Source of the DNA: an uncultured Bacteroides sp. | GTDB lineage: Bacteria > Bacteroidota > Bacteroidia > Bacteroidales > Bacteroidaceae | DNA length: 16,941 nt | NCBI GenBank assembly: GCA_947071285.1 | Contig: CAMTFK010000090.1 | Coordinates: forward strand, 1 to 16,941 | Direction of reading: 5' to 3' | Shown: positions 6,997 to 16,381 of the stretch, piece after piece | Numbering within the stretch: position 1 is the stretch's first letter | How the letters are laid out: the number at the start of each line of letters is the position of its first letter | The notes under the pieces: model-generated | Databases searched by the model: none | What the model was told of the DNA's origin: nothing | What the model saw: the letters and a program-made list of their open reading frames with translations, nothing else | Position numbers and translations under genes: made by a program

Positions 6997-9270
6997 ATGA
7001 AAAATGCATTAATTTCAGTATTCAGTATGATGATATGCCTTTCACTATCAGCACAAGTGGAAGAAACAATCCAAATCAACGTAAATGCCAACAAGCAGAT
7101 TGGCACAGCCAAGGCAACCTTTAACGGAGCAAACATTGAAGACTTGAACAATCAGACTAATGGTGGAGTGTTTAGTCAGCTAATTCACGGAGAAGCTTTT
7201 GAAGAGAATGTAGATGTTGATTTTTTAAATCTTCCCACCAATCAATATGTACAAGTATATGTAGTTTTGGATGAAACAAGAACTCCACATTTTCTTTCTA
7301 CCGCAAATGCCTATACCCGAACAACTTGGAACAACTTGTCTGATAAATATGATTTTAATTCACGAGAATTAATTGATAGCTATTATCAAGCAATAAACCC
7401 CAATAGTCAAAGAAGATCCAGCCAGCAAGCAACTCCACCCAGACCGGTAAAACCGATGAAGATCGGAGATTTGAACTTTTACGGACGTTTTGTTATCTTT
7501 GATAGTATTCCAGCCCAATATCAACAGATACTTTTAGACCGTATTAACGGTGATGAACAAATCAGTCGCTATTGGAATAAAATCCAGAAAAATACTGCCA
7601 AGGGAAAGTTTACTTTAAAAAGAGGAGATGCTTACATGGGCAGGCAGAATCAAGTCATCACTTTTGCAGATGGCAATGGAGAAATCGGTATTTATAATTC
7701 AGGGCTGAACAAACAAGGTATACATCTGGAAGCAAATAAACCCTATGACGGTATTTTGCGTCTTAAATCCAATGGTGCCGATGTAGTTTATCTATCGTTA
7801 CGCGACTCAAAAGGAAATATACTGGCTGAAAAACCTTATACTTTAAAGAATGACGGTTCCTATGAAAAAGTTACATTTGAATTGACCCCATCAAACACAG
7901 ATCCCAAAGGAAGTTTTGGTATTTCACTAAAAAATAAAGGAGAAATCGAACTGGGTTTTGTTTTTCTGCAACCAGGAGAGTGGGGACGAGTAAAAGGTCT
8001 TCCTGTTCGTAAAATGATGATCGATGCACTTAAAAAACAAGGCATATCGGTTATACGCTACAATGGTTCAATGGTGGATGTAGGCGTTGACACATACCTC
8101 TATCGATGGAAAAAAATGATTGGTCCGATTGATGAGCGTCGCATTTGTTTCCGCAACGGTTTCAATCCATATGCCACACATACATTCGGCATTACTGAAA
8201 TGCTCCAAGTTGCAGAAGCATTAGAAGCCCAAGTAATGATCGGAATGAACATCAACGAGACATACGAAGACATTCGTGATTTCGTGGAATATGTGAATGG
8301 AGACACAAGTACAAAATGGGGGGCTCTGCGTGCAGCACATGGACATCCGACTCCTTACAAGTTGAAGCACATTCAAGTGCACAACGAACAATCCATCTCA
8401 AGAGGCTATGTAGAAGGTATGAAAAAATTTGCCGAAGCAGCATGGGAAGTAGATCCTGAAATGAACATCATTACTTCTCTCAATATAGGTTCACGCTTAG
8501 AGAGCTACGTCCGTGGTGGTTCTCAATATGAACTCGCTAAAGAAATGTTTGCATGGTTTATTTCAAAAGGAAAAGCAAACAATTTAGGATGGGATCCCCA
8601 CTATAGCGGAGCAGTTAACTTTGCAGACAATACGAAAGGTTTTGAAAATGAGATGGGAATAACGCTGCAACGTGCATTGTTGGAAGATTTAGGCCACAAA
8701 CTCACTTTATATCCAATGGAAGAAAATGGTAGCCGTTGTGATTGGGACCGTGGATTGGCTCATGCACATAATTGGAACACTCTACAACGCTATGCAGATT
8801 GTTTTACGTGGTTAGGTACAGCAAACACTTTACAGCCACACCGACAGCACTATATGTGGGATCAGGGACGGGTACATTATACAAGTAATGAGATTTGGTT
8901 TCAACCATCTGCCTATGAAGACGAAATGATGAGCAACAATTGGTTATTTAACGTCCTGGACGCTACAAGTAGCCAAGATAAGAAATTAGATGTAACGGCT
9001 AAAACCAATGATGATAAATCGGAATTATCAATCTATGTAGTCAATATAACAGACCAACCCCAAAAGGCGACAATTAATATAGATGGGTATAAATTCCAGT
9101 CCAAAGCAAAAATATGGACTATCGGTGGATGCGAATTAACTGATTACAATACAGTAGAAGCCAAAGAAACGGTTGCACCCAAAATTGAAACAGTCCGTAT
9201 GAAAAGTAAAAACCCCCAATATACATTCCCCAAATATTCCTATACAGTCATCACACTAAAGAAATATTAA
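6997..9270 (+). CDS. Divergent GH51-like alpha-L-arabinofuranosidase
   Basis: A 757-residue secreted protein with signal peptide 1-19 (cleavage LSLSA/QV). The N-terminus has the GH51 start pattern (FNGANIEDLNNQTNGGVFSQ, then HGEAFEE). A CBM4-like sandwich lies about 205-330, a TIM barrel about 335-615, and a C-terminal sandwich to 757. The acid/base candidate is Glu464 in ALRAAHGHPTPYKL...VHNEQ, where most GH51 proteins have GNE; His462 replaces the Gly. Glu575 or Glu576 in YPMEENGS, about 111 residues later, is the candidate nucleophile. A low-complexity Q/S/P segment (about 130-150) sits in an insertion after the first strands. The expected activity is retaining exo-release of terminal alpha-L-arabinofuranose, but the unusual motifs could mean altered specificity. 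It starts 42 bp after the previous gene and is clearly more AT-rich than the three genes before it. Confidence 0.75.
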   Translation: MKNALISVFSMMICLSLSAQVEETIQINVNANKQIGTAKATFNGANIEDLNNQTNGGVFSQLIHGEAFEENVDVDFLNLPTNQYVQVYVVLDETRTPHFLSTANAYTRTTWNNLSDKYDFNSRELIDSYYQAINPNSQRRSSQQATPPRPVKPMKIGDLNFYGRFVIFDSIPAQYQQILLDRINGDEQISRYWNKIQKNTAKGKFTLKRGDAYMGRQNQVITFADGNGEIGIYNSGLNKQGIHLEANKPYDGILRLKSNGADVVYLSLRDSKGNILAEKPYTLKNDGSYEKVTFELTPSNTDPKGSFGISLKNKGEIELGFVFLQPGEWGRVKGLPVRKMMIDALKKQGISVIRYNGSMVDVGVDTYLYRWKKMIGPIDERRICFRNGFNPYATHTFGITEMLQVAEALEAQVMIGMNINETYEDIRDFVEYVNGDTSTKWGALRAAHGHPTPYKLKHIQVHNEQSISRGYVEGMKKFAEAAWEVDPEMNIITSLNIGSRLESYVRGGSQYELAKEMFAWFISKGKANNLGWDPHYSGAVNFADNTKGFENEMGITLQRALLEDLGHKLTLYPMEENGSRCDWDRGLAHAHNWNTLQRYADCFTWLGTANTLQPHRQHYMWDQGRVHYTSNEIWFQPSAYEDEMMSNNWLFNVLDATSSQDKKLDVTAKTNDDKSELSIYVVNITDQPQKATINIDGYKFQSKAKIWTIGGCELTDYNTVEAKETVAPKIETVRMKSKNPQYTFPKYSYTVITLKKY

Positions 9271-9279
9271 TATTCAGAT

Positions 9280-9322
9280 AAAAAGTGATTATTTTCGTGA
9301 CAAATGAAAATAATCACTTTTT
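9280..9322. terminator. Bidirectional intrinsic terminator between convergent operons
   Basis: Bases 9280-9296 (AAAAAGTGATTATTTTC) and 9306-9322 form a perfect 17-bp stem with a 9-nt loop. The A-run at one foot and the T-run at the other give a U-tract on either strand. It lies in the 87-bp gap between the stop codons of the GH51-like gene (plus) and the GH43 gene (minus), so it should end both transcripts. Confidence 0.9.
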
Positions 9323-9357
9323 GTAGCAAGACTTCTTGCCTCATTTTGAAGCTAAAT

Positions 9358-10926
9358 TTAATATGTGATATATTCAAACCAATCAAAGTCGGCAAAAGAA
9401 TTATCTGCTTTATCCTTTGATTGAACAAAAAGCCCCAAATGTACTCCTGTAAATCCACCTATGGTTTCAGTACTTAGATAACGATATTCCATTTTTGCCA
9501 GTTGATCATAAGTTTTATTGTCTGTAGAATAAAGAAGATAATAAAAGTTACGGTCAGCTTCTATTCGCAGATAAATTGTAGAAGTATTGACCTGAATCTC
9601 TTTCTCAGCATGTTCCATTTGTCCGATGCGGATATTGGCTTGCACATAGCTCTTTCCATTACGTTTTTCTATCAATACATCATAATGGTTAGTATGTGAA
9701 GCATAAGCAGTCAGTCCAGCTTGTGAACCCATTTGCAATTTACTAAAATCAACAAACGTAGTTGCCCTGAAATTTATTTCTGTTTGTCGTCTTCCTATAA
9801 AAGTTGGTGAGCCGATTTGACTAATAGATATAGGAGTAGCTTTCAGCCGAAGATACCCTTTACGTGCCGATAATGAATAACTATTAAAATCAGGATTGCA
9901 AAGCCAACTCCAATAAAGTTCCAACCTTGTCCTTGAAAAATCATCTTTTTCCGGTTCCTGGGGCATTTCAATTTGTGGCAATGTGGGACAATTCATTTCA
10001 ATCTGTATAGTTCCGTTCCCATTTACCACCGGCCAAGCATCCTTATCCCAACGTACAGGAGCAAGAAATGTTTCTCGACCCATGACGTGTTGCAAATAAC
10101 CATGCGTACGATAACCCAAACAAATCATCCACCACGATTCATCTGGTGCCTGTATCAAGTCGGCATGTCCTAAACCTTGTATAGGACTATTTTGCATCTC
10201 CTTTGAGAAATGTGAAAGAATAGGATTAGCTGGACAAGGACTATATGGACCGTATAAGAAACGGCTTCGGGCTATAGTAACATGGTGCCCATGTTCCGTA
10301 CCGCCTTCAGCAATCATCAGATAGTAATACCCATCTTTCTTATAGATATGGGGGCCTTCAGGATAGCGTCCTCCCAAGCCTGACCATAACTGCCTGATTT
10401 CAGATAACTGTTTGCCTGTTTCGATATCTATCTCGCAGATTTTAATATATTCGTCTTTCCAAAGAAAGTAACACTTGCCTTCATCGAAGAACAGAGTCGG
10501 ATCACAGCTTCCTATAGTAAAATCAATTGTAATAGGATCGGACCATTCGCCTGCTGGGTCATTAGTATAAACATAGAAATGCTTCCGTGAAGGGAATTGA
10601 GTGGTTATCATATAAAATTTTCCATCATGGTAACGGATTGTAGGGGCATATATGCCACTATTTCCATCAGCTCCCTCCAAATTTACCTGCGAAAGACGAG
10701 TAAGGCATGCACCTATTTGTTGCCAATGAATAAGATCCTTACTATGGTAAACAGGTACACTAGGAAAATATTGGAAAGTGCTGTTTACCAAGTAAAAATC
10801 GTCTCCCACGCGACAAACACTAGGATCCGCATGAAAGCCAGGCAGAACCGGATTTGTAAACCCCTGGCTCAAACAGCAAATACAAGGCAATAGAAGAAGA
10901 AAAATGAAGATATATATTCGTTTCAT
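9358..10926 (-). CDS. GH43 beta-xylosidase/alpha-L-arabinofuranosidase
   Basis: A 522-residue secreted protein. The start at 10926 gives a clean signal peptide (MKRIYIFIFLLLLPCICCLS); an upstream in-frame ATG at 10977 would add 17 polar residues in front of it. The five-bladed propeller (about 22-320) opens with NPVLPGFHADPS, Asp34 being the general base. Asp142 in GSCDPTLFF is the pKa modulator and Glu190 in GRYPEGPHIYK the general acid. Residues about 340-522 form the DUF1349-like C-terminal sandwich that caps the active site in XynB-type GH43 enzymes (FIGRRQ, GLTAYASHTNHYDV, GFTGVHLGLF). These enzymes trim xylose and/or arabinose from short oligosaccharides. Last gene of the leftward susCD operon, 95 bp after susD, so it probably acts on imported oligosaccharides in the periplasm. 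Confidence 0.92.
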   Translation of the reverse strand: MKRIYIFIFLLLLPCICCLSQGFTNPVLPGFHADPSVCRVGDDFYLVNSTFQYFPSVPVYHSKDLIHWQQIGACLTRLSQVNLEGADGNSGIYAPTIRYHDGKFYMITTQFPSRKHFYVYTNDPAGEWSDPITIDFTIGSCDPTLFFDEGKCYFLWKDEYIKICEIDIETGKQLSEIRQLWSGLGGRYPEGPHIYKKDGYYYLMIAEGGTEHGHHVTIARSRFLYGPYSPCPANPILSHFSKEMQNSPIQGLGHADLIQAPDESWWMICLGYRTHGYLQHVMGRETFLAPVRWDKDAWPVVNGNGTIQIEMNCPTLPQIEMPQEPEKDDFSRTRLELYWSWLCNPDFNSYSLSARKGYLRLKATPISISQIGSPTFIGRRQTEINFRATTFVDFSKLQMGSQAGLTAYASHTNHYDVLIEKRNGKSYVQANIRIGQMEHAEKEIQVNTSTIYLRIEADRNFYYLLYSTDNKTYDQLAKMEYRYLSTETIGGFTGVHLGLFVQSKDKADNSFADFDWFEYITY

Positions 10927-11021
10927 CTTTTTAGATTCTAATATATTAAAATGACCTGTACGCTTTTTACAAAACATACAGGCCTGAAAAGTATATTTCT
11001 ATTTTTGATATAACCTATTGA

Positions 11022-13094
11022 TTAATATCCGTAATTCTGTGGATTCGGATCAGCCGGTTCCAAACGGTCTATATGCTTCTGCGGAATAGGGCGGAAGCGA
11101 TGGAACGGCTGAACATTTTCTGCAGCAAGTTCACTACGTTCTTTTATTCTTGCTACAAAGAAATCAGCTCCATTACGTACCAATTGTTCAAAACGGTGTA
11201 ATTCACCTTCCATTTCACGACCATATTCATCTAAAAAGAATATAAGTTTCTCTTCATCGTCCATCCCACTCAAGAAGTCTGTTGTTACTTTCATCTCCTC
11301 TACAGTAGATTTAGTTAAATCTGCAATAGCACCACCATCATATTTATAGAAGTTAGGAGTCTTCTCTTCACCTTCTTTCCAAGCAGCACGTTCACGTACT
11401 ATATTCAAAGCTGCTGCAGAGTTAGTATAATCACCTTTCAACGCAAATGCTTCAGCCAACATGATATAGGTTTCTGCCAAACGATAACAGAAATAGTCGC
11501 GATAACCGGATTGGTCATTGGCTGATGTCCGTCGACTATCCAGATATTTAATCAGTGAAGGATAAGTATTACGAATGCCGTCACGATCACTTCTGTTATT
11601 TAGCCCCGGTCGGCTGATTGATTGCATAGGTATATACCAATATGGTTCTATTGCACGGGCAAAAGCCAGTTTTTCAGACATCGTTCCATTAGAAAAACGG
11701 CGATCTACATTCTCCATAGAGAAAACAATAGCGGTATCACCGATCGCATAACGCTGGCTACCTGTTGTTTTTCCAATGCTAGAAGGCCTAAAACTGCCTG
11801 TTGCATTAGAAAACTCTTCCCAAGTGACATTGGGAGCCTGATTACAATAATATACCCAAATATGAGATTTGTATAATCGTGAGTCTATTAACTTCCCATG
11901 TTTGTTACTTGTATAGTACTGCGGACCATACAAACCATCATCTTCATATAAAAAAGGAGTCGGAGAAGCTCTTCTCCAGGGACGACCCGTTATCAAATCT
12001 CGACCAATGCCATTGCTCGTACCCCACTTTACACTTTCAGTACCATTCCCGTTTGCAGTAGTCATAGGCATACCTTCTGCTTGGGTAGTGAACATCATGT
12101 GAAGCCAGTTACCACCTGTATTTACATCTGTTGCTAACTGATTGTTATAAAAATGGTCAGTAGAGAACTGAATATTAAATAAAACCTCAGAACCTGCATA
12201 ATCATCGGGAGTAGGGCCACCTGTCTTGGGGTCATAGCGCCACAAATCAGAGTAGTCAGGAGCCAGTTCATGTAAACTACCACTTCCTGCTCCATTACCG
12301 AAATGACACACAGCGCTTGCGTATTCAATAACTTTATCCAAGTCTGTACTTTCTGCTCCACGCTCCTCATTCATGTGACTGTCTGACTGATTTCCTGCCC
12401 ATTTCTGGCTGTAACGAAACATATAAGCTTTTGCTAATAGATGGGCTGCTGCACCTTTACTGGCACGACCGTAGTCTCCTGTCACTTTACCATCCGCATC
12501 TGCCCAAGGTAACATGTTATAAGCATCAGTAGCATCCTGAATAATTTGTGCCCAAACTTCTCTTTGCGGTGCACGTGTAAAGTTAAAGGTCGGCTTATCT
12601 ACAGGCTGTAATAGTAATGGACAATCACCGTAATGGATGACCAGTACCGAATAATAATATGCACGCAAAAACTTCAATTCACCTTCACGTATTCTCTTGA
12701 CATCTTCTTTCATGTCTTGATTGGAAACTAAGTATTGTAAACCAAGGTTCGCACGCGCCACACCATTGTAACAGTCCGTCCAAAAAGCCGAGAAAGTTTC
12801 ATTAGACGGGTTCATAGTGGAAGTGTAAAGTGCAAAGTCTGTACCACCATCGCCACCAATGGTATACATATCAGTACCAATTTCCTGGAAAATGATACCC
12901 GAAGGCGTATTGGATGTAGAAAACATACCACGACCATTCTGATAGCATGATGCAACAAGGGACTCTACCCCCTCCGCTGTCTCATAATAACTATAGTCTG
13001 TGTTATAACCTTTTTCGTCTAGAAAGTCAGAGCAGGCAGCCAAGCATAGTCCTAATGCTCCTACAAAAAGTGTATGTTTGATATGAGTTTTCAT
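11022..13094 (-). CDS. SusD/RagB-family outer-membrane glycan-binding lipoprotein
   Basis: A 690-residue surface lipoprotein that works as the lid of the SusC channel and binds glycan. The signal peptide ends in a lipobox, LAAC, giving Cys21 as the lipidated residue. It is followed by SDFLDEK, the start typical of SusD proteins and an acidic export-type tail. Typical features follow: early TPR-like helices (ARANLGLQYLVSNQ, ELKFLRAYYYSVLVIHYGDCPLL), the ETYIMLAEAFALKGDYTNSAAALNIVR helix pair (split at about 525-550), and the C-terminal HRFRPIPQKHIDR...PNPQNYGY motif. It is longer than SusD itself (about 550 residues), consistent with extra surface loops. It starts 20 bp after the susC stop codon, the standard paired arrangement. 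The ligand cannot be predicted from sequence. Confidence 0.95.
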   Translation of the reverse strand: MKTHIKHTLFVGALGLCLAACSDFLDEKGYNTDYSYYETAEGVESLVASCYQNGRGMFSTSNTPSGIIFQEIGTDMYTIGGDGGTDFALYTSTMNPSNETFSAFWTDCYNGVARANLGLQYLVSNQDMKEDVKRIREGELKFLRAYYYSVLVIHYGDCPLLLQPVDKPTFNFTRAPQREVWAQIIQDATDAYNMLPWADADGKVTGDYGRASKGAAAHLLAKAYMFRYSQKWAGNQSDSHMNEERGAESTDLDKVIEYASAVCHFGNGAGSGSLHELAPDYSDLWRYDPKTGGPTPDDYAGSEVLFNIQFSTDHFYNNQLATDVNTGGNWLHMMFTTQAEGMPMTTANGNGTESVKWGTSNGIGRDLITGRPWRRASPTPFLYEDDGLYGPQYYTSNKHGKLIDSRLYKSHIWVYYCNQAPNVTWEEFSNATGSFRPSSIGKTTGSQRYAIGDTAIVFSMENVDRRFSNGTMSEKLAFARAIEPYWYIPMQSISRPGLNNRSDRDGIRNTYPSLIKYLDSRRTSANDQSGYRDYFCYRLAETYIMLAEAFALKGDYTNSAAALNIVRERAAWKEGEEKTPNFYKYDGGAIADLTKSTVEEMKVTTDFLSGMDDEEKLIFFLDEYGREMEGELHRFEQLVRNGADFFVARIKERSELAAENVQPFHRFRPIPQKHIDRLEPADPNPQNYGY

Positions 13095-13114
13095 TTTTGT
13101 TAATTTTTAATGGA

Positions 13115-16100
13115 TTAGAAGGTTAAATTCACACCGAAAATATAATTCTTCATCGTCATGGGGTCACTATATGCTTCTTGCTTACGATCCCATGTCCGTC
13201 CGGCTTTAACGGAACCTTCCGGGTCATTGTTCGGATAACTTGTAATAGTAAACGGATTTTGTACCTGCACATAAAAACGTGCTCTCTCTAATCCTACATA
13301 ATTAATAATATTCTTGGGAAGACTGTAACCTAAGGTAATATCTGAAATACGGACAAAGTCTCCTTTATTATACCAGTAAGCCTCTCTATTAGGTTGGTCA
13401 GCATCTCCTTTGGTAGGCTTTCTAAATTGGGTTTGGGTATTCTCCGGCGTCCAATAATCTGCATAACGAGTATTCATACGACCATCATGTCCTACTCCCG
13501 GATCACAATAAATGGTGTGTCCAAACATGCCATACATGAAGACATAGAGATCGAAATCTTTGTAACGGAATGTGTTACCCATACCTGCAGTCCATTTAGG
13601 CATCTTTTGCCCACGAATGGTACGGTCATTAGAGTCTATCTTATAATTACCGTCTAAATCTACAAAACGTAAATCACCCGGTTTATAAGAATGCCCGTTA
13701 GCATTGAATTTAGCCATTTCTTCCATATCTTCTTTGGAATATCCCCACACATATTTGGTATTTACATAGTCATAAAAAGTATCTACCGGATGATCGACAA
13801 ACCACATATTTGCAACATCTTCCTTCAATCCACTAGCTAATTTCACGATTTTCTCTTTATTAGTGGCAAATTGTAATGAGGTGGTCCAGCTAAAATCCTT
13901 GGTTTGGAAGTTAACCGTTTCCAATGTCACTTCAAAACCTGTATTTTCTGTTTCTCCTACATTCTCTGTAATGCTACCAAAACCAGAAACTTCGGGAAGA
14001 GCACGAGGCATCAGCAAGTCATAAGTGTTTTGTTTATACCATTCAATGCTACCAGAGATACGGCCATTAAAAACACCAAAATCCAAACCGACATTATATT
14101 GTCCAGTAGTTTCCCAAGTCAGTATTTTATTGGAAAGTGAACTCGGTGCATAACCTAAAACACCTGCACTACCCCATGTATAACGGCTACTGCTTATCTT
14201 ACCAATTGTTTCATAAGGATTAACAGCTGAGTTACCAGTCTTACCATAACCAAAACGTAATTTCAGGTTACTAATACTACTAATATTATCTTTGATAAAT
14301 GATTCATCAGAAATACGCCATGCCACAGCAACAGACGGAAACGCTACCCACTTATGACCTTCAGCCAGACGCGAAGAACCATCGTAGCGTAAAGAAGCAG
14401 TCAACATATATCTATTATCCTTAAAACCATAGATAGCACGTCCCATCCAAGACATCATGGTCCATTGTGTGAAGCCGCTAGTAACACCTTGCGTTGTAGC
14501 GCTGCCCAAGTTATAATATAATTGCGATTCGAGAGGAATTCCTACGCCACTGGCTGTAAGAGGTTCCTGAGTAAATTTCTGAGTTGATTGTACGGCAGTC
14601 AAGTTCAGACTATGCTGACCAAATGTTTTTGCGTATGAGAGAATATGTTCCAATGTCCATCCTCTATCGAAAGTAATTTTTTGTTCAGCTTTGGCATTAC
14701 CGAACCCTTGTGAAGTTGATGCCTTAGCATAGAACATTTGTTCTTGTCCACTGTAATAATCAGTACCAAAATTTACACGGTAAGACAACCCATTATCCAA
14801 CTTAATCATGGCATAAAGAGTAGCATCGATACGATTTCTTTTCGTACGACCTTCTGTTCCAGTAAAGTCATAGAAAGGATTCCACAGCATACCTTCGCCT
14901 GTGGGGTGAGGAACCAACCCTAATGAAGGGTCACCATCCTGAGTTACGTCTCCACCCACACCATAATCTCCACCACCTCCAGGAGAATAATATGGAGTAC
15001 CCAGTGGATTCCAGTTGCTACCTACTCCGGTCCCGTTGAAGTATTCCCAGTAGGCAAAATTCGTCGTGGCACCCATTGTAATATATTTACCCAAATTCTG
15101 GTCCAGATTCATACGCAAAGTATAGCGCTTGCGATAGGAACGTGGAGTGATGCCCTTATTGTCCATAAAAGAACCTGAAATGAAAACTTTGGTATCTTTA
15201 CTTCCCCCACGGATACTAATATTATGACTTTGTGAAATAGCCTCATCGCGCATACCGGCACCCTGCCAGTCAAAAGTACGCAATTTTGAAGGATTATATG
15301 TCCCTCCTTCCCACGCACGCCTGACGGATTCCAAAACATAACCCGAGATATCACGCGAACCTACATATTCCAGTTTCTGATCATATTCCCAGTTAGGAGT
15401 CATAGAAGGATAAGTACAGCTAGGATCTATGGCATAACCACCTTCACCATCATATATATAGTTACGGTCTGCCTCACGTAAGTATTCCAGATATTCCGCT
15501 CCATTTCGTACACGGCGATATTCGTCTACTTTACCTATAGAAAGATAACCATTGTATTCAACATTAACTTTCCCAGTTTCACCTTTCTTAGTAGTGACCA
15601 GTATGACGCCATTTGCTCCACGTGCACCATAAATAGCAGTTGCCGAAGCATCTTTTAAAATTTCAATAGATGCAACATCCGAAGGATTCAGCACATCAGA
15701 GCCACCATTCACAGGTACACCATCAATTACAAATAAAGGCTCATTACTGGCTGAAATGGAACGATTACCACGAACACGAATCATTGGTGTATCGTTCAAG
15801 CCTCCACCAGCTACCATAACCCCTGCTGCTTTACCACGCAAAGCTTCTTGTATATTAGTAGGAGCTGTAGCCATCAGATTTTCTGCTTTCACTTGAGTAA
15901 TAGCACCAGTCAAGTCACGTTTCTTTGCCGTACCATAACCTACTACAACTACTTCATCCAAAGTTTCGGTATCCTCTTTCAAGAGAATATTCAAATTTTT
16001 CTGCCCAGCAATATCTACGATCTGGGTTTGATAACCGATGAAAGAGATCCGAAGCTGTCCTTTGAGAGAGACATTCAATGAGAAATTACCGTCAATGTCT

Positions 16101-16276
16101 GTAATAGTACCATTAGAAGTACCCACTTCCGTTACATTAGCGCCAATTACGGCTTCACCCAAGGCATCTTTTACTGTGCCTTTTACGACTTGACTTTGTG
16201 CATTTACCCATATAGGTATAAAGCAAAACAAAAGTAGCAATGTCAACAACTTGAAATAATGAATTGTGCTTTTCAT
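13115..16276 (-). CDS. SusC/RagA-family TonB-dependent outer-membrane transporter
   Basis: A 1053-residue TonB-dependent transporter that imports oligosaccharides with its SusD partner. The start at 16276 gives signal peptide 1-26 (cleavage WVNA/QS); an ATG at 16342 would add 22 residues before it and is not favoured. Domains in order: carboxypeptidase-regulatory-like sandwich (about 29-100, VVKGTVKDALGEAVIGANV), TonB box region DEVVVVGYG (107-115), plug with NIQEALRGKAAGVMV, FVIDGVPVNGG and the SusC signature IEILKDASATAIYGARGANG, then a 22-stranded barrel ending NYIFGVNLTF with the terminal Phe used in barrel assembly. There is no N-terminal STN domain, so direct signalling to a FecR-type anti-sigma factor is unlikely. 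First gene of the leftward operon. Confidence 0.96.
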   Translation of the reverse strand: MKSTIHYFKLLTLLLLFCFIPIWVNAQSQVVKGTVKDALGEAVIGANVTEVGTSNGTITDIDGNFSLNVSLKGQLRISFIGYQTQIVDIAGQKNLNILLKEDTETLDEVVVVGYGTAKKRDLTGAITQVKAENLMATAPTNIQEALRGKAAGVMVAGGGLNDTPMIRVRGNRSISASNEPLFVIDGVPVNGGSDVLNPSDVASIEILKDASATAIYGARGANGVILVTTKKGETGKVNVEYNGYLSIGKVDEYRRVRNGAEYLEYLREADRNYIYDGEGGYAIDPSCTYPSMTPNWEYDQKLEYVGSRDISGYVLESVRRAWEGGTYNPSKLRTFDWQGAGMRDEAISQSHNISIRGGSKDTKVFISGSFMDNKGITPRSYRKRYTLRMNLDQNLGKYITMGATTNFAYWEYFNGTGVGSNWNPLGTPYYSPGGGGDYGVGGDVTQDGDPSLGLVPHPTGEGMLWNPFYDFTGTEGRTKRNRIDATLYAMIKLDNGLSYRVNFGTDYYSGQEQMFYAKASTSQGFGNAKAEQKITFDRGWTLEHILSYAKTFGQHSLNLTAVQSTQKFTQEPLTASGVGIPLESQLYYNLGSATTQGVTSGFTQWTMMSWMGRAIYGFKDNRYMLTASLRYDGSSRLAEGHKWVAFPSVAVAWRISDESFIKDNISSISNLKLRFGYGKTGNSAVNPYETIGKISSSRYTWGSAGVLGYAPSSLSNKILTWETTGQYNVGLDFGVFNGRISGSIEWYKQNTYDLLMPRALPEVSGFGSITENVGETENTGFEVTLETVNFQTKDFSWTTSLQFATNKEKIVKLASGLKEDVANMWFVDHPVDTFYDYVNTKYVWGYSKEDMEEMAKFNANGHSYKPGDLRFVDLDGNYKIDSNDRTIRGQKMPKWTAGMGNTFRYKDFDLYVFMYGMFGHTIYCDPGVGHDGRMNTRYADYWTPENTQTQFRKPTKGDADQPNREAYWYNKGDFVRISDITLGYSLPKNIINYVGLERARFYVQVQNPFTITSYPNNDPEGSVKAGRTWDRKQEAYSDPMTMKNYIFGVNLTF

Positions 16277-16336
16277 TTTACTATTAATAAAATTAGTTAA
16301 TAAAAAAATATTTTTCGACAACAAAATTATTAAACA

Positions 16337-16369
16337 TAACAATAGCAGATATCATGCTTCTATTGCAAA
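16337..16369 (-). promoter_or_regulatory. Possible susC promoter
   Basis: On the minus strand, TTTG at 16369-16366 is followed after 21 bp by TATTGTTA at 16344-16337, matching four of the six fixed positions of the Bacteroides -7 box. A better -7 match, TAATTTTG (16329-16322), has no -33 element at proper spacing. A weak -33/-7 pair would fit a promoter that depends on an activator bound at the adjoining TGTNACA boxes. The leader to the ATG at 16276 is extremely AT-rich. Confidence 0.3.
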
Positions 16370-16381
16370 TAATTCAAGTAA

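Noticed and set aside
10869..10926. Lipoprotein signal in the leftward GH43 enzyme (LLLPCICC)
   Set aside because: Pro precedes the first Cys and no position fits a normal lipobox; an ordinary signal peptidase I site after LS or SQ is as likely.
10927..10977. 17-residue N-terminal extension of the leftward GH43 enzyme
   Set aside because: The signal peptide begins at the ATG at 10926; the extension is polar and would bury it.
10955..10982. Hairpin CCTGTA/TACAGG between susD and GH43
   Set aside because: Only six base pairs with a 16-nt loop and no U-tract; too weak to call a terminator or processing site.
16277..16342. 22-residue N-terminal extension of the SusC-like protein
   Set aside because: A good signal peptide begins at 16276, and the extension reads through the AT-rich leader and the likely -7 region.
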